Under the pieces are notes generated by a model. That model was not told the origin of the DNA, made no database searches, and saw only the letters and a list, made by a program, of their open reading frames with translations. This document shows positions 41,821-50,676 of a DNA stretch of 64,000 bases, piece after piece. The position numbers were made by a program, and so were the translations under genes. Location: contig CAYXLI010000009.1 of assembly GCA_964464925.1 (NCBI GenBank), positions 180,554-244,553 on the forward strand, written 5' to 3'. Source of the DNA: CAYXLI01 sp964464925. Its GTDB lineage: Bacteria; Acidobacteriota; Terriglobia; Bryobacterales; Bryobacteraceae. Position 1 is the stretch's first letter; each line of letters starts with the position of its first letter.

Positions 41821-44799
41821 CTACTCCACGACTCGCACAGCGACGGAGGTGGAGTTGCCACCCTGGCTGATCTGCAGCGGAACAGAAAGCCCGGTGGGCA
41901 CGTTGTTGTACACCTTCACATTGATCTGGTAAACGCCGATCTGACCCGGCGCCAAGCCCGCGAACAGCACCTGAACCGGAACGCCGCCGAGTGTGACGGC
42001 AGGCGGAATTGCAACCGAGACAAGTGAGTTCGAAGCCGGTGTTCCCGCCACAAAATTGGGGGACGTAGCGCCGAGGCCAGTCGCGTAAATGCTGAGCACG
42101 TCACCGCGATGAACCGGATTAGACGGCGTAACAAGAAGGTTGTTCTCTGCTCGAAGAATGGTGGCGACTGGGTCCGCCATGCCCGGAATCGTACTGCGGA
42201 AGATGGCCGGTGCCGTAGTGGTAGTGTTGATCGTGAAATTGTCGAGAATCCCGCCGGGGGTAGCGATGCGGAGCGTCAGGTTACCAGCGGTACCGGTCGG
42301 CAACTCTGCGTTAATCTGAGACGGCGAGACGTAAAGGATCGGCAAGGCCTGACCGTTCACCAGAATGCAGCTGTCCCCGAGAGCCGTGGTGGAACCAGTG
42401 AAGGCCTGAGTCACAGACGACAAGTTTGCGCCGGTGATGGTGACCAGACTCCCTGGCGCAAGGCTCTCGGTATAATCAGCCGCGTTGACGACGCGATCGA
42501 CTCTCGGCGTTCCAACCGGCGTGTCGAAGCTCCAAGGCAGGACAGTAAGCCCGGAAGTGGTAAGCGCGATGATGGCGTTTCGCTTCGGCAGCGGCGCAAT
42601 CGTGCGGGTGAACGGCAACTGGAGGTTCACATCGCTGAGCACCGGAGCCTCGATCATTCGATTCGTCATCGGTTGGCCGTTCACCGAATCGAAGCGCTGG
42701 ATCAAGCCAGGGCTGGAGGCATCGGGCGCGGTGGCGCGAATCGCCGCGCGGTCCACAAACGAGAAGCCGGATGACTTCGCTCCATCGGCATCCAGATCAC
42801 CGACATGCACAAGGGAAGCGTTCAGCAACGTGTTGCCAATCACGAACTGATCGTAGTTTGAAGCAGCGTAAGCGCCGGAGAGCGCCCCAAAATCCTTGCG
42901 CGATACGGTGAACGTGTCCGCACTGGCGCTGTACAGCATCACCGTGCCGTCGGCCATCGCGGCCATGATAGACGAGCCGTTCTGCGCGCCGACAAGCACG
43001 GTGTTGACGTTGATGTCATTCTTGAAAACGCCGAGCGCCGGGAACTCCGTGGCGGTGCGGTTGTTCAGGTCCACACGATCGATCTTATGCGTGGCGCCGG
43101 CCACGCGGTTCGCCACCAGAATGGTTCCCCCCGTAGAAGCAATCGACTTCGGGTAGTGCCCACCGGGCATGCGGACCGGAGGTGTCGCCTGCAGTGTGTC
43201 AAGATCGTAGACCCAAATCATCTGGGTATCATCGCCGCCGACCATGAGATACTTCCGATCGAACGATATCGCCAGTTGCGTGGGCGTGTTGCCCGTCTTC
43301 AGCGTGGCAAACTGCGAATTCGTGTTGGCATCAAACACGAGAATCTGATTCTTGTCCTGCCGCAGCACGTAGTAGCGGTCGCGATCGGGATCGGCCAAAA
43401 TGTCGATCAGCTTGCCGGGAAGGTTGACGAAGGTGCCGAGTTGATCGGGCTCGCGATTATTCACGAGCACGCGGACGGAGTCGATCTGGTTGATGGCAGC
43501 CTGCGACGTGATGGACAGGGTAACCGCAGTGGTGCCCTTCTGATTGAGAAACGTATTCGGATCGACAGTGAGGCGGACACGGGCCGGAGTGGTTCCTGCG
43601 GCCGGAGAGACGCGAACGCCGGTATTCGACGAGACAATCGTGAAGTCCGTATTGGCGCCGCTGCGATCCTCGATAAGAACTTCCTGCGTGGCGAGCTGCT
43701 TGCTGCAGAAGTTGCCGCGGAACACCACGTCTTCCTGAGAGGCGCGTACACGGCGTGCCGAATCGAGAGATCCGACGGGTAGAACGAGGATGCCGCTATC
43801 GGAGATAGAGTACATGATGCTGTTGTCGCCATTCAGGAGACTCTTGCCGGCAAGGCTTTCCGGAAGATTCAGACGCTCCAGGACTGCCAGGTTGTCCGCG
43901 TCTACGATCTGCAGTACAGGATTCGTTCTCGAACCGGCCGCGGTGGGGTATTGCGCGTAGATTACGTTCCGGAAAGTGTCGAACGCGTGGCTTCCGATGG
44001 CCAGATCGCCGGTGGCGTTGCGGAACTGCGAAATGATGCTGTTCCGGCCTTCCAGATTCATGTTGCCTTCAAACAGAGCCCAGCCCGCCAGGAACTTAGA
44101 CCCGTCCTGATTGGCACTGACCACGCGCGGAGCCTGCACCGGAGAGGCCACGTAATTCTGAATAAGAAGATCGCCGGTCAGCGTGTTGTAAACGAAACGC
44201 AGGTTTTCCGTGAGCCCGAAGACCTTCACGCCATCGCGCGAGGTGGCGAGCGAAGCAGTGGTGATCTGCAGGGGGAACGTGTTACTGAGCTGAGGAAGCG
44301 CCTTGGCCTGAATGTCAGCAATCGAGGCAATCTGCACCATAGCGCCGCTGCGCGGGTCGAAGAGATAGAAGCCCGTAGAGGTGGCCACAAACGCTTGATC
44401 GGCAGCGCCGAACGCTACTCCAAACGCGGGCGCGCCCAGCACGAATGTCTGCCGGGCGTTCGACTGCAGATCGATTACGGTAATCGCGTTCGAAGATGGA
44501 AGGGGAGCGGCGAACGCGCCGTAATGTGCGATCACGAGATACTTTCCATCCGGCGACAAAGCAACGGAACTCGGCTGCGAGGCGACGTTCATGGACCGGA
44601 CGAGTGAGTTATCCGACAGCGAAATAACTTCCACCCGGTTGGCGGTGAAGTTGGCAACATAAAGCACACCGCGGGCCTCATCCAGAGCCAGGTCGATCGC
44701 CTGGCCACCGATAGGCACAACGGTGCCGAATGTTCCAGCCCAGGCAGTCGCCATGAAACAGACGATGCTGAGTATCAGATTCCGGTACTTGTTCCTCAT
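41821..44799 (-). CDS. Secreted YVTN beta-propeller protein with TIGR03437 C-terminus (copy 1)
   Basis: 992 residues with a signal peptide (LILSIVCFMATAWAG). The N-terminal ~350 residues are propeller-like: VVPIGGQAIDLALDEARGVL, YVANFTANRVEVISLSDNSL and PSSVALSPDGKYLVIAHYG. A second propeller-like part lies around residues 470-770 (FVNLPGKLIDILADPDRDRY). The C-terminal domain has RVVNAADYTESLAPGSLVTI, TGANLSS, LYVSPSQINAELP, LSIYATGLGATSP and GVYQINVKVYN. It is a close full-length paralogue of the 45532-48492 protein. It lies 79 bases before the decaheme gene. Function unknown; extracellular binding or cell-surface scaffold is plausible. Confidence 0.8.
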   Translation of the reverse strand: MRNKYRNLILSIVCFMATAWAGTFGTVVPIGGQAIDLALDEARGVLYVANFTANRVEVISLSDNSLVRSMNVASQPSSVALSPDGKYLVIAHYGAFAAPLPSSNAITVIDLQSNARQTFVLGAPAFGVAFGAADQAFVATSTGFYLFDPRSGAMVQIASIADIQAKALPQLSNTFPLQITTASLATSRDGVKVFGLTENLRFVYNTLTGDLLIQNYVASPVQAPRVVSANQDGSKFLAGWALFEGNMNLEGRNSIISQFRNATGDLAIGSHAFDTFRNVIYAQYPTAAGSRTNPVLQIVDADNLAVLERLNLPESLAGKSLLNGDNSIMYSISDSGILVLPVGSLDSARRVRASQEDVVFRGNFCSKQLATQEVLIEDRSGANTDFTIVSSNTGVRVSPAAGTTPARVRLTVDPNTFLNQKGTTAVTLSITSQAAINQIDSVRVLVNNREPDQLGTFVNLPGKLIDILADPDRDRYYVLRQDKNQILVFDANTNSQFATLKTGNTPTQLAISFDRKYLMVGGDDTQMIWVYDLDTLQATPPVRMPGGHYPKSIASTGGTILVANRVAGATHKIDRVDLNNRTATEFPALGVFKNDINVNTVLVGAQNGSSIMAAMADGTVMLYSASADTFTVSRKDFGALSGAYAASNYDQFVIGNTLLNASLVHVGDLDADGAKSSGFSFVDRAAIRATAPDASSPGLIQRFDSVNGQPMTNRMIEAPVLSDVNLQLPFTRTIAPLPKRNAIIALTTSGLTVLPWSFDTPVGTPRVDRVVNAADYTESLAPGSLVTITGANLSSVTQAFTGSTTALGDSCILVNGQALPILYVSPSQINAELPTGTAGNLTLRIATPGGILDNFTINTTTTAPAIFRSTIPGMADPVATILRAENNLLVTPSNPVHRGDVLSIYATGLGATSPNFVAGTPASNSLVSVAIPPAVTLGGVPVQVLFAGLAPGQIGVYQINVKVYNNVPTGLSVPLQISQGGNSTSVAVRVVE

Positions 44800-44843
44800 A
44801 GTCAGAAAGCCTTTGCCTGCCGGCCCGAATGGGACCGGAAAAT

Positions 44844-45482
44844 CTAGTTAGTTACCGTCACGCCAAGAGTAAAGACGATGTTGTTGAACCAGCCGCCCGG
44901 GCTGGAAACACCGGCCACGGGAGTGATCACCTTGGTCGGGAAGGGCGTTAGATAATCATGCACGTCGAGCCGGAGCAGCACACGGGTAGCCACCTTGATC
45001 TTCACGCCGGCGCCGACCGAAACCATTCCCTTTACTTCATTCGCTTTCGTTAGAAGGGCGATATTGCCGAGCGGCTGCGCAATGACCTCCGCCCCCGTTC
45101 CGCGGAAATACTTGATGCCGGCGCCCGCAGCGACATACGGACGAACCGAAGCCCCCGTGCCGCTCGTATGGAAAAGCAGGTCGTAATGGATGGCGTGCGA
45201 TTGGGCTCCGAAACCAACGTTCGTGCCGCCGGAGGAGAGCTTGAGATCGTTCTTCAGGAACGTGTAGCGCAGTTCGCCGCCCACGTGTTCATACATGTTG
45301 TTGCCGATATTCGCACTCAGGGCATAGCCGCTGTCGAAACCGGCATCTGCGCTTCCGCGGGGCCCGGTGACAGTCTTCGACTGATAGAAGCTGCCGCCTC
45401 CGGCAATGCCGAACTCGTACTTCTGCGCGAAGCCAGGCATGATCGTCATCGCGGCGGTCAAACTGAATAAAAGAATTCGCAT
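44844..45482 (-). CDS. Small outer-membrane beta-barrel (OmpX/OmpA-like fold)
   Basis: 212 residues, signal peptide (RILLFSLTAAMTIMPGFAQ). Strands alternate in the way of eight-stranded barrels: YEFGIAGGGSFYQSKTVTG, VGGELRYTFLKNDLKLSSG, VRPYVAAGAGIKYFRGTG, VATRVLLRLDVHDYLTP and IVFTLGVTV at the end. The family is the porin-like outer-membrane protein class of the OMP_b-brl type. It lies between the two propeller/TIGR03437 genes, 49 and 44 bases from them, so it is likely co-transcribed. A role in anchoring or exporting those proteins is possible but not shown. Confidence 0.75.
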   Translation of the reverse strand: MRILLFSLTAAMTIMPGFAQKYEFGIAGGGSFYQSKTVTGPRGSADAGFDSGYALSANIGNNMYEHVGGELRYTFLKNDLKLSSGGTNVGFGAQSHAIHYDLLFHTSGTGASVRPYVAAGAGIKYFRGTGAEVIAQPLGNIALLTKANEVKGMVSVGAGVKIKVATRVLLRLDVHDYLTPFPTKVITPVAGVSSPGGWFNNIVFTLGVTVTN

Positions 45483-45531
45483 AGCAGTGATCTGTTTCTA
45501 AAAAGCCTTTCCGCGAGGAGCACCCTCGCCG

Positions 45532-48492
45532 TTACTGAACAACCCGGACCGGCAGCGCGGTGGCGCCAGTCCCCTGCTGAATTTCGAGTACGCCGTTGTC
45601 TGACGGCGGGACCGAGTCGGTCACACGAACGTTGATCTGATAGACACCCACCTGGCCAGGAACGAGGCCGGCGAACATTACGTCGAGAGCCGTGCCGTTG
45701 AGCGTCACGCTCGGAGCTACATTAGCCGGGGCCAACTCGTCGAGAGGAGCAGGAACACCCGGCTCTACATCGGGAGTCGTCCGGCCAAGACCAGTTGCAT
45801 AAATGGTCAGGTAGTCACCGGTGCGAACCGGATTCGCAGTGCTGACCATTTCGTTGCTATTCGCCTTGAACACCGCGGGAGCGGATGAAATCCGGAAAAC
45901 GCTGGGAGCTGTCGGCTGAATGGTCAGCCGGAACGTGTCGCTGGTTCCACCGGGCGTAACCAGCTTCATGCTGGTGCTGCCATCAAGGTTAGGCAACTGC
46001 GCGTTGATCTGATTATTGGAAACGTAGAGCACCGGCACCGAAGCGCCGTTCACCTGCAGGCAACTCTGTTGCAGCGCTGCGGACGGCGAGATTTCTCCAC
46101 TGCCGAGCGACATGGGGCTCAGGTTCGAGCCGAACAAGGTGATCAGACCTTTGGGAGCGATCGGCTTCGTGAGGTCGGCCGCGTTCACTACGCGTTCGAT
46201 CTGAGGCGGCGCGGCCGCATCATCGTAATTCATCGGGATCACGGTGAAGCCGGAGGTGGAGAGCACAATCATGCTGCGGCCATTCGGCAGTAGGGCCAAT
46301 GTATTCGGAAACGGATTTGCCACCGTCGAAATCTGTGGCGCCTCCACCAGTCGGGTCGGCTTGAGGACGACGCCGGTCTGCAGATCCACCTTCTGAATCA
46401 CACCCGGGGAAGATGCGTTCGGCGCAGTGAGGCGCAGCCCCGTATTGCCAAGGAACGCGAACGCAGACGCCTGCCCCGTGGCACTCTCAAGGGTGCTTAT
46501 CGGGATCAGCGATGCATTCAGGAGTCGATTCCCAACAACGTAGTAATTGCCGCCAGGCGCTACGGCGAGCGGACCGGAGTTGGTGGCAGTGTCCTTGCGG
46601 GAAACAGAGAAGGTGTCCGACTGGGCATCGTAGACCATCAGGTTGCCATCGGGCTGAGCGATGAGGACGCTCGAGAAGTCTGGCGCCGACGCCATGGTTG
46701 TTCCGGGCAGAATGTTGTCGTTCGAATATACGCCGAGCGAGGGATAGCGCACTACGATGCGTTTGTCGAAGTCGACGCGGTAAATGTGTCCCTTGCCTTC
46801 CGAATCGATGATGTTCGCAATCACGTTCCGAGACGTCACGCCAACGGCCAGAACCTGCGCCCCTCCGTTGCTGTAGTTGATGATCGGGGCCGACTGAAGC
46901 GTCTCCAGATCGTACACATTGAAGTATTCTGAATCCTGATTGGCCACGAGCAGCCAGCGCTGATCAGGGAGAATGGCGGCAAAGCTCGGATTGTTCCCTG
47001 TCGGGAGAGAGGCGATCTGTGCGTACGTATTGGAATCGAAGACCAGTAGCTCGTTCGTATCGCTCCGGACGATATAGAAGCGATCGCGAATGGGATCGGC
47101 GACTATGTGAGCGAGATTTCCGGGTACGTTGTAGAACCAGCCGCGCTGATCCGCATCTCGCGAGTTCACCAGCAGCCGTATATCTTTTGGTACATTGACG
47201 GCTGCGCTGGAACGAACGCGCAAAAGACCTGACGTGGTCCCTTTGACCGACTGCAGGACGTTCGCGTCGATCGTCACTCGGACCGTTGCCGGCGTCACAC
47301 CGCCCGCAGGCGAAACGTTCACACCGGGGGTCGTCGGAGTGAGAGTAAACGGGATGTTGCGCCCTCCCGCATCGGAAATGACAACGGTCTGCGTAATGGT
47401 GCCGCGATCGCAGAAGTTCCCGCGGAATACAAGATCCTGCTTGTCCGCCACGATTCGGGGGAGGCGGTCGAGCGATCCGACCTGCATCACCATTACGCCG
47501 CTGTCAGAGACAGCATAGAGCGTGTTCCCGTCGCTGCTCATGACGCTCTTGCCCGTAAGGTTCTCGGTGAGTTGCAGTTGCTCTTTCAGGGCAAGATTGT
47601 CGGTGCTCACGATTTTGAGGACGGGCGCACTGGCCACTGTGGCGCCCGATTCCGGAATCTGTGCGTACAGGACGCCGCGGCGGTCGTCGAAGGCTGTGCT
47701 GCCAATATCCAGCAGCCCGGCTCGGCTAGTGAACAGATTCTTGAAGACTCCGTTTGAGTCGACCATCAGCCAGCCGGCCATGTATGCAGTGCCATCGCGA
47801 TTGACACTGACGACACGGGGTCCGATGGGAACAGCGCTGCGATAACCACCTGGAATCACCTTCTTCGCCAGTACATCGTATTTAAAGGTCACACCTTCGC
47901 CGAAGCCATAGATATTCAGGCCGTCGCCGCTCACACCGAGGCTGGCGGATTTGATCGTGTTCGGAAACGTAGCAGGAGGCTGGGGAAGGGTTTTAGCTGC
48001 AACGTTTGCAACCGTGTCAAGTTTTGTCGCAGTGCCGGTTACCGGATCAAACCGGATGAAGTCCGTCGTGGTCACAATGAGCGCTTGGGAATCCGTTCCG
48101 AAAGCAACGCCGATAGGCGGGGTCGCGAGTTTGTATGACTTCTGCTCGCGCGAATTCAGATCGAGCACGGTAATGGAATTGTTCGACGGAATGGGATCGG
48201 CGAAGTTGCCGAAGTGGACGATGACGAGAAATCGCGCGTCGGGTGACAACGCGATGGCGCTTGGCTGCGGAGCTACCGGAATGGACTCCTGCAAGGTGTT
48301 GCCGGCCAGGGACATCACATGGATTTGGTTGCGAGTGAAATTGGCGACATACAATACACCCCGGCCCTCATCGAGAGCCAGGTCGGAGGCATGGCCCCCA
48401 ACCGCAACCGGTATACCGAATGTTCCCGCCAAGGCCGACACGCTGAGCGCGAAGCTCATTACGATGGCCCAAATGCAACGCTTGAAGTTCAT
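45532..48492 (-). CDS. Secreted YVTN beta-propeller protein with TIGR03437 C-terminus (copy 2)
   Basis: 986 residues from ATG 48492 (MNFKRCIWAIVMSFALSVSA); an in-frame ATG five codons earlier is less likely. Architecture equals copy 1: IPVAVGGHASDLALDEGRGV, LYVANFTRNQIHVMSLAG and PSAIALSPDARFLVIVHFG in the first propeller; YNVPGNLAHIVADPIRDRFY in the second; RVVNAADLTKPIAPKGLITL, LYVSNNQINAQLPN, LTIYATGLGRTTPD and GVYQINVRVTD in the TIGR03437 end. It heads the row of minus-strand genes down to the porin-cytochrome pair. A conserved Cys pair pattern (FRGNFCD..) near residue 375 is shared with copy 1. Confidence 0.8.
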   Translation of the reverse strand: MNFKRCIWAIVMSFALSVSALAGTFGIPVAVGGHASDLALDEGRGVLYVANFTRNQIHVMSLAGNTLQESIPVAPQPSAIALSPDARFLVIVHFGNFADPIPSNNSITVLDLNSREQKSYKLATPPIGVAFGTDSQALIVTTTDFIRFDPVTGTATKLDTVANVAAKTLPQPPATFPNTIKSASLGVSGDGLNIYGFGEGVTFKYDVLAKKVIPGGYRSAVPIGPRVVSVNRDGTAYMAGWLMVDSNGVFKNLFTSRAGLLDIGSTAFDDRRGVLYAQIPESGATVASAPVLKIVSTDNLALKEQLQLTENLTGKSVMSSDGNTLYAVSDSGVMVMQVGSLDRLPRIVADKQDLVFRGNFCDRGTITQTVVISDAGGRNIPFTLTPTTPGVNVSPAGGVTPATVRVTIDANVLQSVKGTTSGLLRVRSSAAVNVPKDIRLLVNSRDADQRGWFYNVPGNLAHIVADPIRDRFYIVRSDTNELLVFDSNTYAQIASLPTGNNPSFAAILPDQRWLLVANQDSEYFNVYDLETLQSAPIINYSNGGAQVLAVGVTSRNVIANIIDSEGKGHIYRVDFDKRIVVRYPSLGVYSNDNILPGTTMASAPDFSSVLIAQPDGNLMVYDAQSDTFSVSRKDTATNSGPLAVAPGGNYYVVGNRLLNASLIPISTLESATGQASAFAFLGNTGLRLTAPNASSPGVIQKVDLQTGVVLKPTRLVEAPQISTVANPFPNTLALLPNGRSMIVLSTSGFTVIPMNYDDAAAPPQIERVVNAADLTKPIAPKGLITLFGSNLSPMSLGSGEISPSAALQQSCLQVNGASVPVLYVSNNQINAQLPNLDGSTSMKLVTPGGTSDTFRLTIQPTAPSVFRISSAPAVFKANSNEMVSTANPVRTGDYLTIYATGLGRTTPDVEPGVPAPLDELAPANVAPSVTLNGTALDVMFAGLVPGQVGVYQINVRVTDSVPPSDNGVLEIQQGTGATALPVRVVQ

Positions 48493-48642
48493 AGCAGTCC
48501 AGTTCAACGCCTATTTTCAAGACACACGAGTAGAGCATGTGAGCGGATCGTAACTTCGTTCGAGCCGCCCGGATTTGTAGTTAAGCTGTTCCGCACGGGA
48601 GCGGTGAGCGCTCCCGCACAATCTGTTTCGTACCGGCCGGTT

Positions 48643-48735
48643 CTATTCCGGGCTCTTTTTACGGCGCATGACGATCAAGCCGAGCAGCACGACGGCAATC
48701 ACTGCGCATACTACGCGAACTGTTGTTGGGTCCAT
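48643..48735 (-). CDS. 30-residue membrane peptide at the end of the Tad operon
   Basis: A short frame from ATG 48735 to TAG 48643. It has a strong Shine-Dalgarno (AAGGAG, eight to nine bases before the ATG) and a single membrane helix (VRVVCAVIAVVLLGLIVM) followed by a basic end (RRKKSPE). The perfect SD and its place 35 bases after tadC on the same strand support a real gene. It lacks the G/xxxxE processing site of Flp prepilins, so it is not the pilin. Function unknown. Confidence 0.55.
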   Translation of the reverse strand: MDPTTVRVVCAVIAVVLLGLIVMRRKKSPE

Positions 48736-48770
48736 ATCTTATATCTCCTTTGTTCAGTGCTTTACTTTCA

Positions 48771-49691
48771 TCAGATCCCGTTCATCATTGGGATCAACTC
48801 ACGGATGATCTTCATCGTGACGGGTCCGACAGTCACCACGAAGAGTGACGGCAGGATGCAGAAGAAGATCGGGAAAACGAGCTTGACGCCCAGTTTCGCG
48901 GCTTTCTCTTCAGCGACTTGGCGCGCCTGAATACGCATGAAGTCGGCGTGTCCGCGAAGGCTCTGGGCGATGCTGGTGCCGAACCGGTCGGCCTGGATTA
49001 AAACGGCAACGAGTTTTTTCAGATCGGGGACGCCGGCTCGCTCCGTCAGATTGCGAAGAGCTTCCACACGGCGCTTTCCAGCCTTGAGTTCGAGATTTAC
49101 CAGCGCGAACTCTTCACTAATTGCCGGATGGGCATGATCGAGTTCCTTGGCGACCTGCATGATCGCCTGATCGAGTCCGAGGCCCGACTCGACGCAAACG
49201 ACCATAAGATCGAGCGCATTCGAGAGGCCCTTCTGAATATCTTTCTGACGGCGCTGTCCGATGATCTTTACGTACTCGTTCGGCCCGAAGAATCCGAGGG
49301 CGGCGGCGGCAATAATCGCCAGAAACTTATTGGTCGGATCGGCGTTGGAGCCGCTCACAAGCAAGATCATGAGTACCGGAATGAGAATGCCGAATCCTAA
49401 CTTGGCCCCGTACAACATGCGAATCGCATTCGGATTCCGAAATCCGGCGCGAATCAGCTTGCGTTGCATCACGCTTAGATCCTTTGGGTTCTCCGGCATG
49501 TACTTGCCGAGCCGCTCCAGTATTTCGCGGAAAACGAGACTCGGGTGCGCAGGAGACACATCCCGCTGGTCCAGCATCACGCCGGACACGCGCTCCATGG
49601 CCTCCTTCGGTTTTATCCAGACGCGCATTCCGACAGCCGTGATGGCCACCGAGATGAGAACGAAGATCAGAGCTGTGAGCAGGAGAGCCAT
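48771..49691 (-). CDS. tadC: Tad pilus inner-membrane platform protein TadC
   Basis: 306 residues with the type II secretion F (GspF) domain: ELGDLMVVCVESGLGLDQ-like region here read as ALDLMVVCVESGLGLDQAIM, ISEEFALVNLELKAGKRRVE, LVAVLIQADRFGTSIAQSLR and a final pair of membrane helices (LVFPIFFCILPSLFVVTVGP). Two N-terminal helices complete the topology. TadB and TadC together form the platform on which the ATPase TadA works. It is one base from tadB. Confidence 0.92.
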   Translation of the reverse strand: MALLLTALIFVLISVAITAVGMRVWIKPKEAMERVSGVMLDQRDVSPAHPSLVFREILERLGKYMPENPKDLSVMQRKLIRAGFRNPNAIRMLYGAKLGFGILIPVLMILLVSGSNADPTNKFLAIIAAAALGFFGPNEYVKIIGQRRQKDIQKGLSNALDLMVVCVESGLGLDQAIMQVAKELDHAHPAISEEFALVNLELKAGKRRVEALRNLTERAGVPDLKKLVAVLIQADRFGTSIAQSLRGHADFMRIQARQVAEEKAAKLGVKLVFPIFFCILPSLFVVTVGPVTMKIIRELIPMMNGI

Positions 49692-49692
49692 T

Positions 49693-50673
49693 CTAAACCT
49701 CGATGGAAACGATCTTCTTCATGATTAGGTAGCCGACGACTTGAAGCGCCACGGCCGCGCCGAGCATGATGTTCCCAACGTCGTCAGTAAAGAAGAACTT
49801 GACGTAGTCCGGGTTGGTGAAGAACATCAGGACGGCAACGGCAATCGGGATGCAACTCAGCGCCGTGGCAGTCATCTTGCCGTGAGCGCTGATGGCCCGG
49901 ATTCGTCCGCGCAGTTTGAAACGCTCGCGGATAATATATGCGAGCTTGTCGAGAATCTCCGCAAGGTTGCCGCCTGTACGCTTCTGCAGCAATACGGCCG
50001 AGACGAAGAAATGAACGTCGAGCAGCGGGATTCGCTTCGATAGCCCCTGCAGAGCCACGTCCAGAGGCAGACCGAGATTGTGTTCCTCAAACGTGCGCTT
50101 GAATTCGCCGGCGAGCGGATCCTGGAACTCGCGATGAATCATTTCGAGAGACACTGAGAAGGCGTGGCCGGCACGCATAGAGCGCGCGACAAATTCCAAA
50201 GCATCCGGAAAGATTTCCTCAAATGAGTGCAGCCGTTTCTTGCGTAACCGGATGATGTGAACCAGGGGCAGCAACCCGCAGATAATCGCCACCAGAATAC
50301 CCCAGTTACGTAGGAATCCCGGCACGAACAACCACCAGAGAACATAGCCGCCGATGAAGAATCCCATGCACGTGTGCACGAATCGGGCGGGGTTGTATTT
50401 CACGCCAGCCTGTTCCAGTAGCTCGCCGAGCCGCTGTGAGAGGTTGTACTTTTTGAGGAGCTGGTTTACGACCTGTCCCTTGTCCGTTTCTTCCGGCTCA
50501 AACAGAGCTGACGTGTGCGGCTCATCCGTCTTCTTCTTTGCGCCCTTCTGGGCTCCGAGCAGGCGGTCCTTGACCTTATCCAGATCCTTGGAGCGGACGG
50601 AATTGGAGAGTACCCACCAGATCGCGACAGAGCAGAGCCAAACCGCAAATACGATGCCTATAAAAAGCAACAT
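49693..50673 (-). CDS. tadB: Tad pilus inner-membrane platform protein TadB
   Basis: 326 residues with the second GspF domain of the system: FEEIFPDALEFVARSMRAGH, AFSVSLEMIHREFQDPLAGE, FFVSAVLLQKRTGGNLAEIL and FKLRGRIRAISAHGKMTAT. Membrane helices lie at the N-terminus (FIGIVFAVWLCSVAIWWVL), at about 110-155 and at the C-terminus. The cytosolic linker is Lys-rich. The gene is four bases after tadA and one base before tadC. Confidence 0.92.
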   Translation of the reverse strand: MLLFIGIVFAVWLCSVAIWWVLSNSVRSKDLDKVKDRLLGAQKGAKKKTDEPHTSALFEPEETDKGQVVNQLLKKYNLSQRLGELLEQAGVKYNPARFVHTCMGFFIGGYVLWWLFVPGFLRNWGILVAIICGLLPLVHIIRLRKKRLHSFEEIFPDALEFVARSMRAGHAFSVSLEMIHREFQDPLAGEFKRTFEEHNLGLPLDVALQGLSKRIPLLDVHFFVSAVLLQKRTGGNLAEILDKLAYIIRERFKLRGRIRAISAHGKMTATALSCIPIAVAVLMFFTNPDYVKFFFTDDVGNIMLGAAVALQVVGYLIMKKIVSIEV

Positions 50674-50676
50674 AGG

